From NCBI GenBank assembly GCA_041664945.1, contig JBAYJY010000118.1, forward strand, positions 1 through 13,390: a stretch of DNA of 13,390 nt. Reading direction: 5' to 3'. The position numbers were made by a program, and so were the translations under genes. The stretch comes from JBAYJY01 sp041664945. GTDB lineage: Bacteria; UBP15; UBA6099. Below the pieces are notes generated by a model. The model saw only the letters and a program-made list of their open reading frames with translations. It was not told the DNA's origin and searched no databases. Positions within the stretch are counted from its first letter, which is position 1, and each line of letters starts with the position of its first letter. This document shows positions 1-6,859 of the stretch, piece after piece.

Positions 1-1143
1 ATTCCGCTGACGGACAGGCGGCACACGACGAGCCTCGCGTTCATCACAGGGCACGAAGACCCGACGAAAGACGAATCCACAATTCACTGGGAACATATAG
101 CGACCGGCGTCGGCACGCTCGTGTTTTACATGGGCGTGAAGAATCTGCCGGAGATAACGAGCAAGCTGATAGAGAACGGGCGGCCGGCGGAAACGCCGGT
201 GTCGATTGTCGAGTGGGCGACGATGCCGAAGCAGCGCGTCGTGACCGGAACGCTCGGGACGATAGCGGAGATAGCGAAAAAGGAAAACATAAAGCCGCCG
301 GCGCTGACGATAGTGGGCGAGGTGAACAATTTGCGCGGTCCGCTCGGCTGGTTCGAGAAGAAGCCGCTGTTCGGCAAGACGATAGTCGTGACGCGGAGCA
401 GGGCGCAGGCGAGCGCGCTTGTCGAACAGTTGCGAGAGCTGGGCGCGGATACGGTTGAGATGCCGACGATAGCGATCGAGCCGCCGGACGGCTGGGCGGA
501 GATCGACGCGGCGGTGTTGCGTGTTGGCAAATACGACTGGCTGATATTCACGAGCGTGAACGGAGTGGAGCATTTCATGGAGCGGGCGCGGGCCGCTGGT
601 TTGGACGCGCGGGCGTTCGCCGGAGTTAAGGTCGCGTCGATGGGGCCGGCGACGTCGCAGCGGCTTCTCGATTACGGGCTCGCCGCCGACTATCAGCCGG
701 AGAAGTATGTCGCCGAGGCGATCTTCGAGGGGTTGAGCAAACTCGACCCGCCCGCGGGCAAAAAGTATCTGTTGCCGAGAGCGGACATCGCGCGCGAGGC
801 GCTGCCGGAGCTGCTGCGGGCGGCTGGAGCGGAGGTCGACGAAATAACCGCATACAAAACCGTGCCTGGGGATTTCGACGCGGAGTCGCTGCGGTTGCGC
901 ATCGGCAAAGGCGGGGTCGACGCCGTCACGTTCACAAGTTCGTCCACCGCGCGGTTTTTCGTCGAGCGGATGGGCGCTGATTTTATAGCGGAAAACAAAA
1001 CGAAGTTCGCCGGCGTTTCCATCGGCCCGGTGACGTCGGACACGATGCGGTCGCTCGGCATGGAGCCGGCGGCGGAGTCGGATGTCCACACGATACCGGG
1101 GCTCGTGGAAACGTTATTGAAATATTTCGGCGTGAAAGGCTAA
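1..1143 (+). CDS. cobA-hemD: Uroporphyrinogen-III C-methyltransferase / uroporphyrinogen-III synthase fusion (CobA-HemD), 5' end cut by window edge
   Basis: The frame is open from base 1, so the true start lies upstream. A GTG at 121 sits inside the methyltransferase domain and is not the start. Bases 1-360 encode the C-terminal part of the SAM-dependent uroporphyrinogen-III methyltransferase. They show the family segment IPLTDRRHTTSLAFITGHE, then TGVGTLVFYMGVKNL and a closing TIVGEVNNLRGPLGWFEKK. From about 367 a HemD domain of some 258 residues follows, beginning LFGKTIVVTRSRAQ and containing TFTSSSTARFF. HemD cyclises hydroxymethylbilane to uroporphyrinogen III, and CobA methylates it twice to precorrin-2, the branch towards siroheme. 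Fusing the two commits the product to that branch. Similar fusions are known in Firmicutes and several anaerobic lineages. The TAA stop at 1141-1143 lies 7 bases before ahbC, consistent with one operon. Identification is firm; only the N-terminus is missing. Confidence 0.95.
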   Translation: MPLTDRRHTTSLAFITGHEDPTKDESTIHWEHIATGVGTLVFYMGVKNLPEITSKLIENGRPAETPVSIVEWATMPKQRVVTGTLGTIAEIAKKENIKPPALTIVGEVNNLRGPLGWFEKKPLFGKTIVVTRSRAQASALVEQLRELGADTVEMPTIAIEPPDGWAEIDAAVLRVGKYDWLIFTSVNGVEHFMERARAAGLDARAFAGVKVASMGPATSQRLLDYGLAADYQPEKYVAEAIFEGLSKLDPPAGKKYLLPRADIAREALPELLRAAGAEVDEITAYKTVPGDFDAESLRLRIGKGGVDAVTFTSSSTARFFVERMGADFIAENKTKFAGVSIGPVTSDTMRSLGMEPAAESDVHTIPGLVETLLKYFGVKG

Positions 1144-1150
1144 ACGATAA

Positions 1151-2335
1151 ATGATAGGAATTTCGAAATTATTCTGCGGGACGGTAGAGCCGTCCGACGC
1201 GCTGCGCTACGGGCGCAAGTCCGGCGAACTGCCGTCGCACCTGCTACAGTTTTCGGAGGACAAGAAACCGGTCGTCGTGTGGAACATGGGGCGCCGGTGC
1301 AACCTCAGTTGCGCGCACTGTTATTCAGGTTCGAAGAATCTGGATTACGATGGCGAACTGACGACGGCGGAAGGGCGGTCGCTGATTGACGACCTCGCGA
1401 AGTTCGGGGCGCCGGTCATGCTTTTCTCCGGCGGTGAGCCGACGATGCGGCCCGATCTGTACGAGCTTGCGAAGCACGCGACCGCGAGCGGCATGCGGGC
1501 GGTGATCTCGACGAACGGGACGCTGATCGACGACGCTATGGCGGAGAAGTTCAAGGAGGTCGGCCTGTCGTATGTCGGCGTTAGCCTCGACGGGCTGCGC
1601 GAGACAAACGACAAGTTCCGGGGCATGACCGGCGCGTTCGACGCGGCGCTCAGGGGCATAGCGGCGTGCAAGCGGCAGGGGATAAAAGTCGGTCTGCGGT
1701 TCACGATCAACAAGCGGAACGCGCACGACATCGGCGGCATATTCGACCTGCTTGAGAAGGAAGACATTCCGAGGATATGTTTTTACCACCTCGTTTACGC
1801 GGGGCGCGGCACGAAGCTGACGGAAGAAGACCTCACGCGCGAGGAGAGCCGCCGCGCGGTGGACCTGATAATAGACAGGACGGCGGATATGCATGCGCGC
1901 GGAATCCCGAAGGAAGTGTTGACAGTCGACAACCACTGCGACGGACCCTATCTCTATATGAGAATGTTGAGAGAAGGCAACCCGCGCGCCGAACAGGTCA
2001 TGGAGCTTCTCGCCATGAACGGCGGGAACAGTTCGGGGATCGGGATCGGCTGCGTGAGCTGGGACGGCAGCGTGTATGCGGACCAGTTCTGGAGGCACCA
2101 CTCGTTCGGAAACGTGCGGGAGCGCCCGTTCAGCGAGATATGGACGGACACGAGCGAGCCGCTGATGAAGAAGCTTAAAGACAAGAAGAAATATATGACG
2201 GGCCGCTGCGCGGAGTGCAAGTATTTGAGCGTCTGCGCGGGCAACTTCCGCGTTCGCGCGGAGGCGGTGACGGGAGACGTCTGGGCGCCGGACCCGGCCT
2301 GCTATCTAACCGACGAAGAAATCGGATTGGGGTGA
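1151..2335 (+). CDS. ahbC: 12,18-didecarboxysiroheme deacetylase, radical SAM (AhbC)
   Basis: A 394-residue radical-SAM protein. The [4Fe-4S]/SAM motif is C50-x3-C54-x2-C57 in RRCNLSCAHCYSG, followed by the FSGGEPTMRPD SAM-binding motif near residues 97-107. The C-terminal part has SPASM/twitch-type cysteines at C301, C353, C356, C362 and C384, expected to bind an auxiliary cluster. The N-terminus MIGISKLFCGTVEPSDALRYG is typical of AhbC and of its denitrification relative NirJ. AhbC removes the two acetate side chains of 12,18-didecarboxysiroheme to leave methyl groups, giving Fe-coproporphyrin III. Neighbouring ahbD, ahbA and ahbB, and the absence of nirF/nirS-type genes, favour AhbC over NirJ (heme d1). 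The ATG at 1151 has only a weak, distant AAGG-like site; translational coupling to the preceding gene is likely. Both ends are intact. Confidence 0.93.
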   Translation: MIGISKLFCGTVEPSDALRYGRKSGELPSHLLQFSEDKKPVVVWNMGRRCNLSCAHCYSGSKNLDYDGELTTAEGRSLIDDLAKFGAPVMLFSGGEPTMRPDLYELAKHATASGMRAVISTNGTLIDDAMAEKFKEVGLSYVGVSLDGLRETNDKFRGMTGAFDAALRGIAACKRQGIKVGLRFTINKRNAHDIGGIFDLLEKEDIPRICFYHLVYAGRGTKLTEEDLTREESRRAVDLIIDRTADMHARGIPKEVLTVDNHCDGPYLYMRMLREGNPRAEQVMELLAMNGGNSSGIGIGCVSWDGSVYADQFWRHHSFGNVRERPFSEIWTDTSEPLMKKLKDKKKYMTGRCAECKYLSVCAGNFRVRAEAVTGDVWAPDPACYLTDEEIGLG

Positions 2336-2340
2336 CAGAG

Positions 2341-3324
2341 ATGGAATTTCCTATAGTGCGAAAGCGGCGCCTGCGCCGCACTGAAACGCTGCGGCGGATG
2401 GTTCGCGAGACCCGATTGTCGACTGACGACCTGATAGCTCCGCTGTTTGTCGTGCCGGGGAAGGGCGCGCGAAAAGAGATCAAGTCCATGCCCGGCCAGT
2501 ATCACCTGTCTGCGGACAGGGCGGCGGCGGAATGCGCCGAACTGTACGCGCTCGGAGTGCCGGCGGTGATTCTTTTCGGGCTGCCCGAGAAGAAGGACCC
2601 GGCGGGCGCATCTGGAATCAAGGCGCGCGGCGTAGTGCAGACGGCGATTGGCGCGATCAAGAAGGCGGCGCCGGAGATGTGCGTGATAACGGACGTCTGC
2701 CTGTGCGAGTACACGTCGCACGGCCACTGCGGGTTGCTGAAGGGCAACGAAGTGGACAACGACGCGACGCTCGTTCAATTGGCGAAGATGTCGCTGTCGC
2801 ACGTCGAGGCGGGGGCCGACATGGTGGCTCCGTCGGATATGATGGACGGGCGCGTCGCAGCGATTCGCGAGGCGCTCGACGATAAGGGTTTCGAGCAGAT
2901 TCCGATAATGTCGTACGCCGCGAAATACGCGTCGGGCTATTACGGGCCGTTCCGGGACGCGGCGGATTCCGCGCCGCAGTTCGGAGACAGGCGCTCGTAT
3001 CAGATGGACCCGGCGAACGCGCTCGAAGCGCTCCACGAGATCGAACTGGACGAGGCGGAGGGCGCGGACATCGTGATGGTGAAACCGGCGCTGGCCTATC
3101 TCGATATCATTCACGCGGCGAAGGCGCACACGCTCCTGCCGCTGGCGGCATACAACGTAAGCGGCGAGTACTCGATGATAGTGAACGCGGCGAAACAGGG
3201 TCTGATAGACGGAGACCGGGTGATGATGGAGACGCTCGTCTCTATAAAGCGCGCGGGAGCCGACCTGATTCTGACGTATTTCGCGAGGCAGGCGGCTGAA
3301 CTGCTGAAGAAAGGGCGCGGCTGA
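2341..3324 (+). CDS. hemB: Porphobilinogen synthase (5-aminolevulinate dehydratase), zinc type
   Basis: A 327-residue HemB, the usual family length. It condenses two 5-aminolevulinate molecules into porphobilinogen in the cytoplasm. The two Schiff-base lysines are K195 (MSYAAKYASGYYGPFRDAA) and K248 (IVMVKPALAYLD). A cysteine-rich metal site C120, C122, C130 in DVCLCEYTSHGHCG marks the zinc-dependent class rather than the magnesium-only aspartate-rich class. The frame is open upstream to 2215, but that would overlap ahbC by about 120 bases. The ATG at 2341 gives the conventional N-terminus (MEFPIVRKRRLRR) and lies 5 bases after the ahbC stop. The stop overlaps the ahbD start by one base (TGATG at 3322-3326), indicating translational coupling. 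Placing a general tetrapyrrole gene among ahb genes supports the view that the operon serves heme synthesis. Confidence 0.96.
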   Translation: MEFPIVRKRRLRRTETLRRMVRETRLSTDDLIAPLFVVPGKGARKEIKSMPGQYHLSADRAAAECAELYALGVPAVILFGLPEKKDPAGASGIKARGVVQTAIGAIKKAAPEMCVITDVCLCEYTSHGHCGLLKGNEVDNDATLVQLAKMSLSHVEAGADMVAPSDMMDGRVAAIREALDDKGFEQIPIMSYAAKYASGYYGPFRDAADSAPQFGDRRSYQMDPANALEALHEIELDEAEGADIVMVKPALAYLDIIHAAKAHTLLPLAAYNVSGEYSMIVNAAKQGLIDGDRVMMETLVSIKRAGADLILTYFARQAAELLKKGRG

Positions 3325-4436
3325 TGGAGAGCGGACATCCACACGGGCATCCGGGCGGCGGGCCGCCGAAAGGGCCGCGGCTTGTGGCGTGGGAAACGAC
3401 GAGGCGGTGTCCGATGCGCTGCAAGCACTGCCGCGGCGCCGCGCGCGACCAGGATTACGAGGGCGAGCTGACGACCGCCGAAGCGATGCTGATGATAGAC
3501 AACATCGCATCGTTCGCCAAACCGATTCTCATACTCACCGGGGGCGAGCCGATGTCCCGCGCCGATATTTACGACCTCGCGCGCTATGCGACGGACAAGG
3601 GGCTGCGGGTTGTGATGTCGCCCTGCGGGCCGATGATAAACCCGGAAACGGCGAAGAAGATAAAAGAGGCTGGCATACAGCGGATAAGCATAAGCATCGA
3701 CGGAGCTACGGCCGGGACGCACGACGCGTTCCGAGGGGTTCCCGGCGCTTTCGATGCGGCGCTCGAAGGACTGGGCCACGCGAAGGACGCCGGAATCGAG
3801 TTTCAAATAAATACGACGGTGACGAAACACAACATAAACGAGCTTGCGGACATACTCGATCTCGCGGAGTCGCTCGGCGCGGCGGCTTTCAACCCGTTTC
3901 TGCTGGTGCCGACCGGGCGCGGGAAGGCGATCGCCGATCTGGAGATCTCGCCCGCCGAGTACGAACGGACTCTGAACTGGGTTTACGAGCGGAGTTTCGA
4001 ATCGGCGATCCAGTTCAAGCCGACCTGCGCGCCGCATTACTACCGGATTTTCAGGCAGCGCGAGGAGAAAGCGGGCCGGAGCGTCACGCCGCAGTCGCAC
4101 GGGCTGTTCGCGATGACGAAGGGCTGCATGGGAGGCGACGGGTTCGTCTTTGTCTCTCATGTGGGAATGCTGCAGCCGTGCGGATTTTTGGAACTGAACT
4201 GCGGCGAGTTGAGGAAAGAGAATTTCGATTTCAAAAAGATATACGAGACGTCGCCGATATTTCTGGAGCTGCGGGACTCATCGCAGTATCACGGCAAGTG
4301 CGGCGTGTGCGAGTACACGCGATTCTGCGGAGGCTGCCGCGCGCGCGCTTACGCGGCGGACGGCGATTACCTCGGCGAGGAACCGTACTGCGTTTATTCG
4401 CCGGCGGCGACGAGAAGCAAACATAAAAATGGATGA
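3324..4436 (+). CDS. ahbD: AdoMet-dependent heme synthase, radical SAM (AhbD)
   Basis: A 370-residue radical-SAM protein. The histidine- and glycine-rich N-terminus HPHGHPGGGPPKGPR followed by WETTRRCPMRCKHCRG is characteristic of AhbD. The cluster motif is C29-x3-C33-x2-C36, and the SAM-binding motif LTGGEPMSRADIYD is near residue 72. C-terminal SPASM-type cysteines include C268, C286, C293, C326, C329, C335, C338 and C356, enough for an auxiliary cluster. AhbD oxidatively decarboxylates the propionates at C3 and C8 of Fe-coproporphyrin III to vinyl groups, giving heme b, the last step of the siroheme route and oxygen-independent. The start overlaps the hemB stop by one base, and the gene end overlaps ahbA by eight bases, so translation is tightly coupled. 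AhbC shares the fold but lacks the histidine-rich lead. The assignment is confident. Confidence 0.93.
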   Translation: MESGHPHGHPGGGPPKGPRLVAWETTRRCPMRCKHCRGAARDQDYEGELTTAEAMLMIDNIASFAKPILILTGGEPMSRADIYDLARYATDKGLRVVMSPCGPMINPETAKKIKEAGIQRISISIDGATAGTHDAFRGVPGAFDAALEGLGHAKDAGIEFQINTTVTKHNINELADILDLAESLGAAAFNPFLLVPTGRGKAIADLEISPAEYERTLNWVYERSFESAIQFKPTCAPHYYRIFRQREEKAGRSVTPQSHGLFAMTKGCMGGDGFVFVSHVGMLQPCGFLELNCGELRKENFDFKKIYETSPIFLELRDSSQYHGKCGVCEYTRFCGGCRARAYAADGDYLGEEPYCVYSPAATRSKHKNG

Positions 4437-4875
4437 CACAGACAGAAACCTGCTGAACATGCTTCAGCGTGAGTTCCCTATAGAGGAACGCCCGTTCGCC
4501 GCGCTCGCGGACCGGCTTGGAATCGGCGGGGAAGAGGTTTTGAGCCGTATCGAAAAACTGCGCGGCGAGGGATTGATTCGCAGGCTGGGCGCGTCGCTCA
4601 ATCCGAGAAAGCTCGGATACACGAGCACGCTGGCCGGAGCGCGGGTTAAGCCGGAAAACGTTGACGCCGCGGCTGAATACATAAACAGGTTTCCGGAGAT
4701 AACGCATAACTACGAGCGGAACGACGAATTCAATATGTGGTTTACGGTGATAGCGAAAGACGAGGCGGAGGTAGAGGCTGTATTGAACGACATACGGGCG
4801 AACGCGGGGGTTGAAGAGCTGATCGACCTTCCGGCGACGCGCATTTTCAAGATAAACGTTAAGTTCGAATTATAG
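4429..4875 (+). CDS. ahbA: Siroheme decarboxylase subunit AhbA (Lrp/AsnC-like fold)
   Basis: A 148-residue protein with an N-terminal winged-helix (about residues 1-55, MDDTDRNLLNMLQREFPI... RRLGASLNPRKLGY) and a C-terminal ferredoxin-like ligand domain, resembling an Lrp/AsnC regulator. The segment ITHNYERNDEFNMWFTVI (H93 in ITHNY) matches the siroheme-decarboxylase family rather than amino-acid-sensing regulators. With AhbB it forms the enzyme that removes CO2 from the C12 and C18 acetates of siroheme, giving 12,18-didecarboxysiroheme. The N-terminal REFPIEERPFAALADRLG and its counterpart in AhbB (GGLPMSDRPFAELAERAG) show the two subunits are paralogues. The start overlaps the ahbD end by eight bases, with no clear ribosome-binding site. 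A DNA-binding role cannot be excluded, but the enzyme function fits the context best. Confidence 0.9.
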   Translation: MDDTDRNLLNMLQREFPIEERPFAALADRLGIGGEEVLSRIEKLRGEGLIRRLGASLNPRKLGYTSTLAGARVKPENVDAAAEYINRFPEITHNYERNDEFNMWFTVIAKDEAEVEAVLNDIRANAGVEELIDLPATRIFKINVKFEL

Positions 4876-4877
4876 GG

Positions 4878-4893
4878 CGGCCGTTCGCGGCCG
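4878..4893. repeat. Perfect 6-bp hairpin with TTCG loop in ahbA-ahbB gap
   Basis: CGGCCG (4878-4883), loop TTCG, CGGCCG (4888-4893). In RNA this gives a compact six-pair G+C stem with a UUCG loop just three bases after the ahbA stop. There is no downstream run of T, so it does not look like an intrinsic terminator. It may stabilise the upstream mRNA or mark a processing point. Confidence 0.5.
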
Positions 4894-4907
4894 GATATTG
4901 CGCAGGG

Positions 4908-4924
4908 GCGGATTTCAAATCCGC
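4908..4924. repeat. 17-base near-perfect palindrome upstream of ahbB
   Basis: GCGGATTT (4908-4915), one central base, AAATCCGC (4917-4924), giving eight-base perfectly complementary arms. It ends 10 bases before the ahbB ATG at 4935 and lies next to its GAAGG ribosome-binding site. It could be an operator, an RNA hairpin masking that site, or the core of a small dispersed repeat. The sequence does not decide among these. Confidence 0.5.
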
Positions 4925-4934
4925 TGAAGGCGAA

Positions 4935-5420
4935 ATGAACGAATTGACAGAAAGCGACATAAAGCTGCTGAGGCTGCTGCAGGGCGGGTTGCCTATGAGC
5001 GACAGGCCTTTCGCGGAGCTGGCAGAGCGCGCCGGGCTGACGGAGGAGGAAACTCTCCGGCGGACGCGTGCGTGGCTCGAAACGGGCGTGATCAGAAGGG
5101 TGGGCGCGTTCATAGCGCACCGGCGGGTCGGATTCTCGGCGAACGGGATGGCGGTGTGGGATGTCGCCGAGGACCGGCTGGAAGAGGCCGGCGCAAAGAT
5201 GGCGGAGCGCGCGAGCGTGAGCCACTGCTACGCGCGGCCGCGGAGCGACCGCTGGCCCTACAGGCTGTACACGATGATTCACGGAAAGACGCGCGATGAG
5301 GTTGAGGCCGAGGCGCGAAATATATCGGAAGAATTAGGAATCGCGAAATTTAAAATATTATTCAGCGCGCGGGAGTTGAAAAAATCGGATTCGAAACTCT
5401 TCATGGAGGACGAGGCATAA
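4935..5420 (+). CDS. ahbB: Siroheme decarboxylase subunit AhbB (Lrp/AsnC-like fold)
   Basis: A 161-residue paralogue of AhbA with an N-terminal winged-helix (about residues 1-60) and a C-terminal ligand domain. The diagnostic segment SHCYARPRSDRWPYRLYTMIHG (split here: H97 in VSHCY, then WPYRLYTMIHG) and the later LFSARELKK are typical of AhbB. AhbA and AhbB together decarboxylate siroheme. The ATG at 4935 follows a GAAGG ribosome-binding site and gives the usual length. The last codons read FMEDEA-stop; their DNA (5405-5418) is repeated exactly just before and over the hemL start. The present TAA stop therefore seems to come from an insertion that displaced an older TGA. The 59-base gap from ahbA is larger than other early gaps in the operon and holds two inverted repeats. 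Confidence 0.92.
   Translation: MNELTESDIKLLRLLQGGLPMSDRPFAELAERAGLTEEETLRRTRAWLETGVIRRVGAFIAHRRVGFSANGMAVWDVAEDRLEEAGAKMAERASVSHCYARPRSDRWPYRLYTMIHGKTRDEVEAEARNISEELGIAKFKILFSARELKKSDSKLFMEDEA
5405..5418. repeat. Left copy of 14-base direct repeat flanking the inserted element
   Basis: GGAGGACGAGGCAT, the end of ahbB. An identical copy is at 5544-5557. With a one-base gap the similarity extends leftward (TTCA-T-GG against TTCA-GC-GG). The pair fits a target-site duplication of the element between them. Confidence 0.8.
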
Positions 5421-5543
5421 AATCAAATAGATGCGTCTTTGCGAGGAGCGGAGCTGCAAAGCAATCCAGGGCATGGAGATAGGAATTGAGTTCTGAATTG
5501 CTTCGTCAGCCATAAAGCGGCTTTCTCGCAATGACGATTCAGC
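5419..5543. mobile_element. Small non-coding palindromic (MITE-like) element between ahbB and hemL
   Basis: About 125 bases with no open reading frame. The ends are inverted: CGTCTTTGCGAG at 5434-5445 against CTCGCAATGACG at 5525-5536 (11 of 12 complementary). Inner arms also pair: AAAGCAATCC at 5458-5467 against GAATTGCTTC at 5495-5504. The consensus of the arms (CGTCATTGCGAG ... GAAGCAATC) is one I recognise from memory as a palindromic repeat scattered in many unrelated bacterial genomes. No transposase is present, so any movement would need enzymes supplied elsewhere. The long foldback could form a hairpin in the operon mRNA between ahbB and hemL and may lower or uncouple hemL expression. 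The 14-base direct repeats on both sides support insertion. Confidence 0.8.
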
Positions 5544-5557
5544 GGAGGACGAGGCAT
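5544..5557. repeat. Right copy of 14-base direct repeat, containing the hemL ribosome-binding site and start
   Basis: Identical to 5405-5418. Its GGAGG (5544-5548) is the ribosome-binding site of hemL, seven bases before the ATG at 5556, and is the clearest such site in the operon. The duplication therefore preserved hemL translation after the insertion. Confidence 0.8.
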
Positions 5558-6842
5558 GAGTCGCAGCGAACAAATGTTTGAAGAAGCGAAGAAGTACATT
5601 CCCGGCGGAGTGAATTCGCCGGTGCGGGCGTTCAGGTCGGTAGGCGGGAGCCCGCTTTTCATAGAGAGCGGGAGCGGAAGCCGTATCAGGGACGTCGACG
5701 GCAAGGAATACATCGACTGCGTGTCGTCGTGGGGGCCGCTGATACTGGGGCACGCGCATCCGGAGATTCTGGAGGCGGTGAAAACGGCCGCGGACGGCGG
5801 GACGAGTTTCGGGGCTCCGACCGAGCGGGAGATAACGCTTGCGAAGCTGATAGTCGAGATGGTTCCGGGCGTGGAGAAGGTGCGGCTTGTCAACTCCGGC
5901 ACGGAGGCGACGATGAGCGCCGTGCGTCTCGCGCGGGGCGCGACGGGCCGTGACAGGATTATAAAGTTCGAAGGCTGTTACCACGGGCACGCGGACAGTT
6001 TTCTGATAAAGGCGGGAAGCGGGGCGCTGACGCTCGGGCAGCCGAGTTCGCCGGGCGTTCCGGCATCGCTCGCGGCGGACACGCTGAACGCGACATACAA
6101 CGATCTCGATTCGGTCCGCGCGCTGTTTGAATCATGTCCGGGCAGGATCGCGTGCGTGATAGTCGAGCCGGTGGCGGCGAACGTCGGCGTTCTGCTGCCT
6201 GACAAGGGGTTCCTCGAAGGGCTGCGCGAGATTGCGACGAAGAACGGCGCGTTGCTGATATTTGACGAAGTGATAACCGGGTTCAGGCTGTCGGCGGGCG
6301 GCGCGCAGGAATATTACGGAGTGACGCCGGACCTGACGACGCTGGGAAAGATCATAGGGGGCGGGCTGCCTGTGGGCGCGTACGGAGGCCGGGCGGACCT
6401 GATGGACATGATGGCGCCGGCGGGGCCGGTGTATCAGGCGGGCACGCTGTCCGGGAATCCGCTTGCGGTGGCGGCCGGGATCGCCGCGCTGGAGATTCTG
6501 AGGCGCGACAAACCGTATGCGCGGCTGGCGAAGCTCGGCGAAAAGCTTTTCAACGGTCTCGTTGAAGGGGCGAAAAAAGCGGGGCGCGCGGCGTCTGTGA
6601 ATTATGTCGGCTCGATGGGCTGCGCGTTTTTCACGGCCGGGCCGGTTCGCCTGTACTCGGACGCGATGAAGAGCGACACGGCGCTGTTCGCGGAGTATCA
6701 CCGGCGCATGCTGGAGCAGGGCGTTTATCTTGCGCCTTCGCAGTTCGAGGCGTGTTTTGTGAGCGCGGCGCACACTGAAGAGGATGTCGAAACGATAATC
6801 GCGGCGGCGGCAAAAGCGCTGTCTGAGATATCGGGGAATTGA
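5556..6842 (+). CDS. hemL: Glutamate-1-semialdehyde 2,1-aminomutase
   Basis: A 428-residue class-III PLP-dependent aminomutase of standard length. It isomerises glutamate-1-semialdehyde to 5-aminolevulinate, the second step of the C5 pathway after HemA (glutamyl-tRNA reductase, not in this window). The N-terminus SEQMFEEAKKYIPGGVNSPVRAF is typical. The PLP lysine is K265 in TTLGKIIGGGLPVGAYGG, and VNSGTEATMSAVRLARG and FDEVITGFRL are family motifs for cofactor binding. The ATG at 5556 follows a strong GGAGG. The gap of 135 bases from ahbB is filled by a MITE-like insertion, so hemL was probably once stop-start coupled to ahbB. Presence of HemL shows that 5-aminolevulinate is made from glutamate rather than from glycine and succinyl-CoA. 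Confidence 0.97.
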   Translation: MSRSEQMFEEAKKYIPGGVNSPVRAFRSVGGSPLFIESGSGSRIRDVDGKEYIDCVSSWGPLILGHAHPEILEAVKTAADGGTSFGAPTEREITLAKLIVEMVPGVEKVRLVNSGTEATMSAVRLARGATGRDRIIKFEGCYHGHADSFLIKAGSGALTLGQPSSPGVPASLAADTLNATYNDLDSVRALFESCPGRIACVIVEPVAANVGVLLPDKGFLEGLREIATKNGALLIFDEVITGFRLSAGGAQEYYGVTPDLTTLGKIIGGGLPVGAYGGRADLMDMMAPAGPVYQAGTLSGNPLAVAAGIAALEILRRDKPYARLAKLGEKLFNGLVEGAKKAGRAASVNYVGSMGCAFFTAGPVRLYSDAMKSDTALFAEYHRRMLEQGVYLAPSQFEACFVSAAHTEEDVETIIAAAAKALSEISGN

Positions 6843-6859
6843 TAGCGATGAAAAACTAA

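Noticed and set aside
2215..2340. N-terminal extension of HemB to 2215
   Set aside because: It would overlap ahbC by about 120 bases, and the added residues are not part of the HemB family, whereas 2341 gives the standard length and residue numbering.
2302..3510. 402-codon open frame on the - strand
   Set aside because: It lies opposite hemB and ahbD, is rich in Arg and His as expected from the complement of GC-rich coding DNA, and has no recognisable domain. The other long - strand frames (1325-2101, 3111-4160, 6132-6773, 6872-7585, 8251-9144, 12441-13238) are rejected for the same reason.
4429..5420. AhbA and AhbB as ordinary Lrp/AsnC transcription regulators
   Set aside because: The ITHNY...NMWFTVI and VSHCY...WPYRLYTMIHG motifs, the pairing and the location beside ahbC and ahbD fit siroheme decarboxylase.
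5419..5543. CRISPR repeat or small RNA gene in the ahbB-hemL gap
   Set aside because: There is one inverted pair, not an array with spacers, and no promoter or terminator. The flanking direct repeats indicate an inserted element.
6848..6859. Mini frame ATG AAA AAC TAA directly before the radical-SAM start
   Set aside because: A three-residue frame is expected by chance, and no sign of attenuation (hairpins, regulatory codons) surrounds it.
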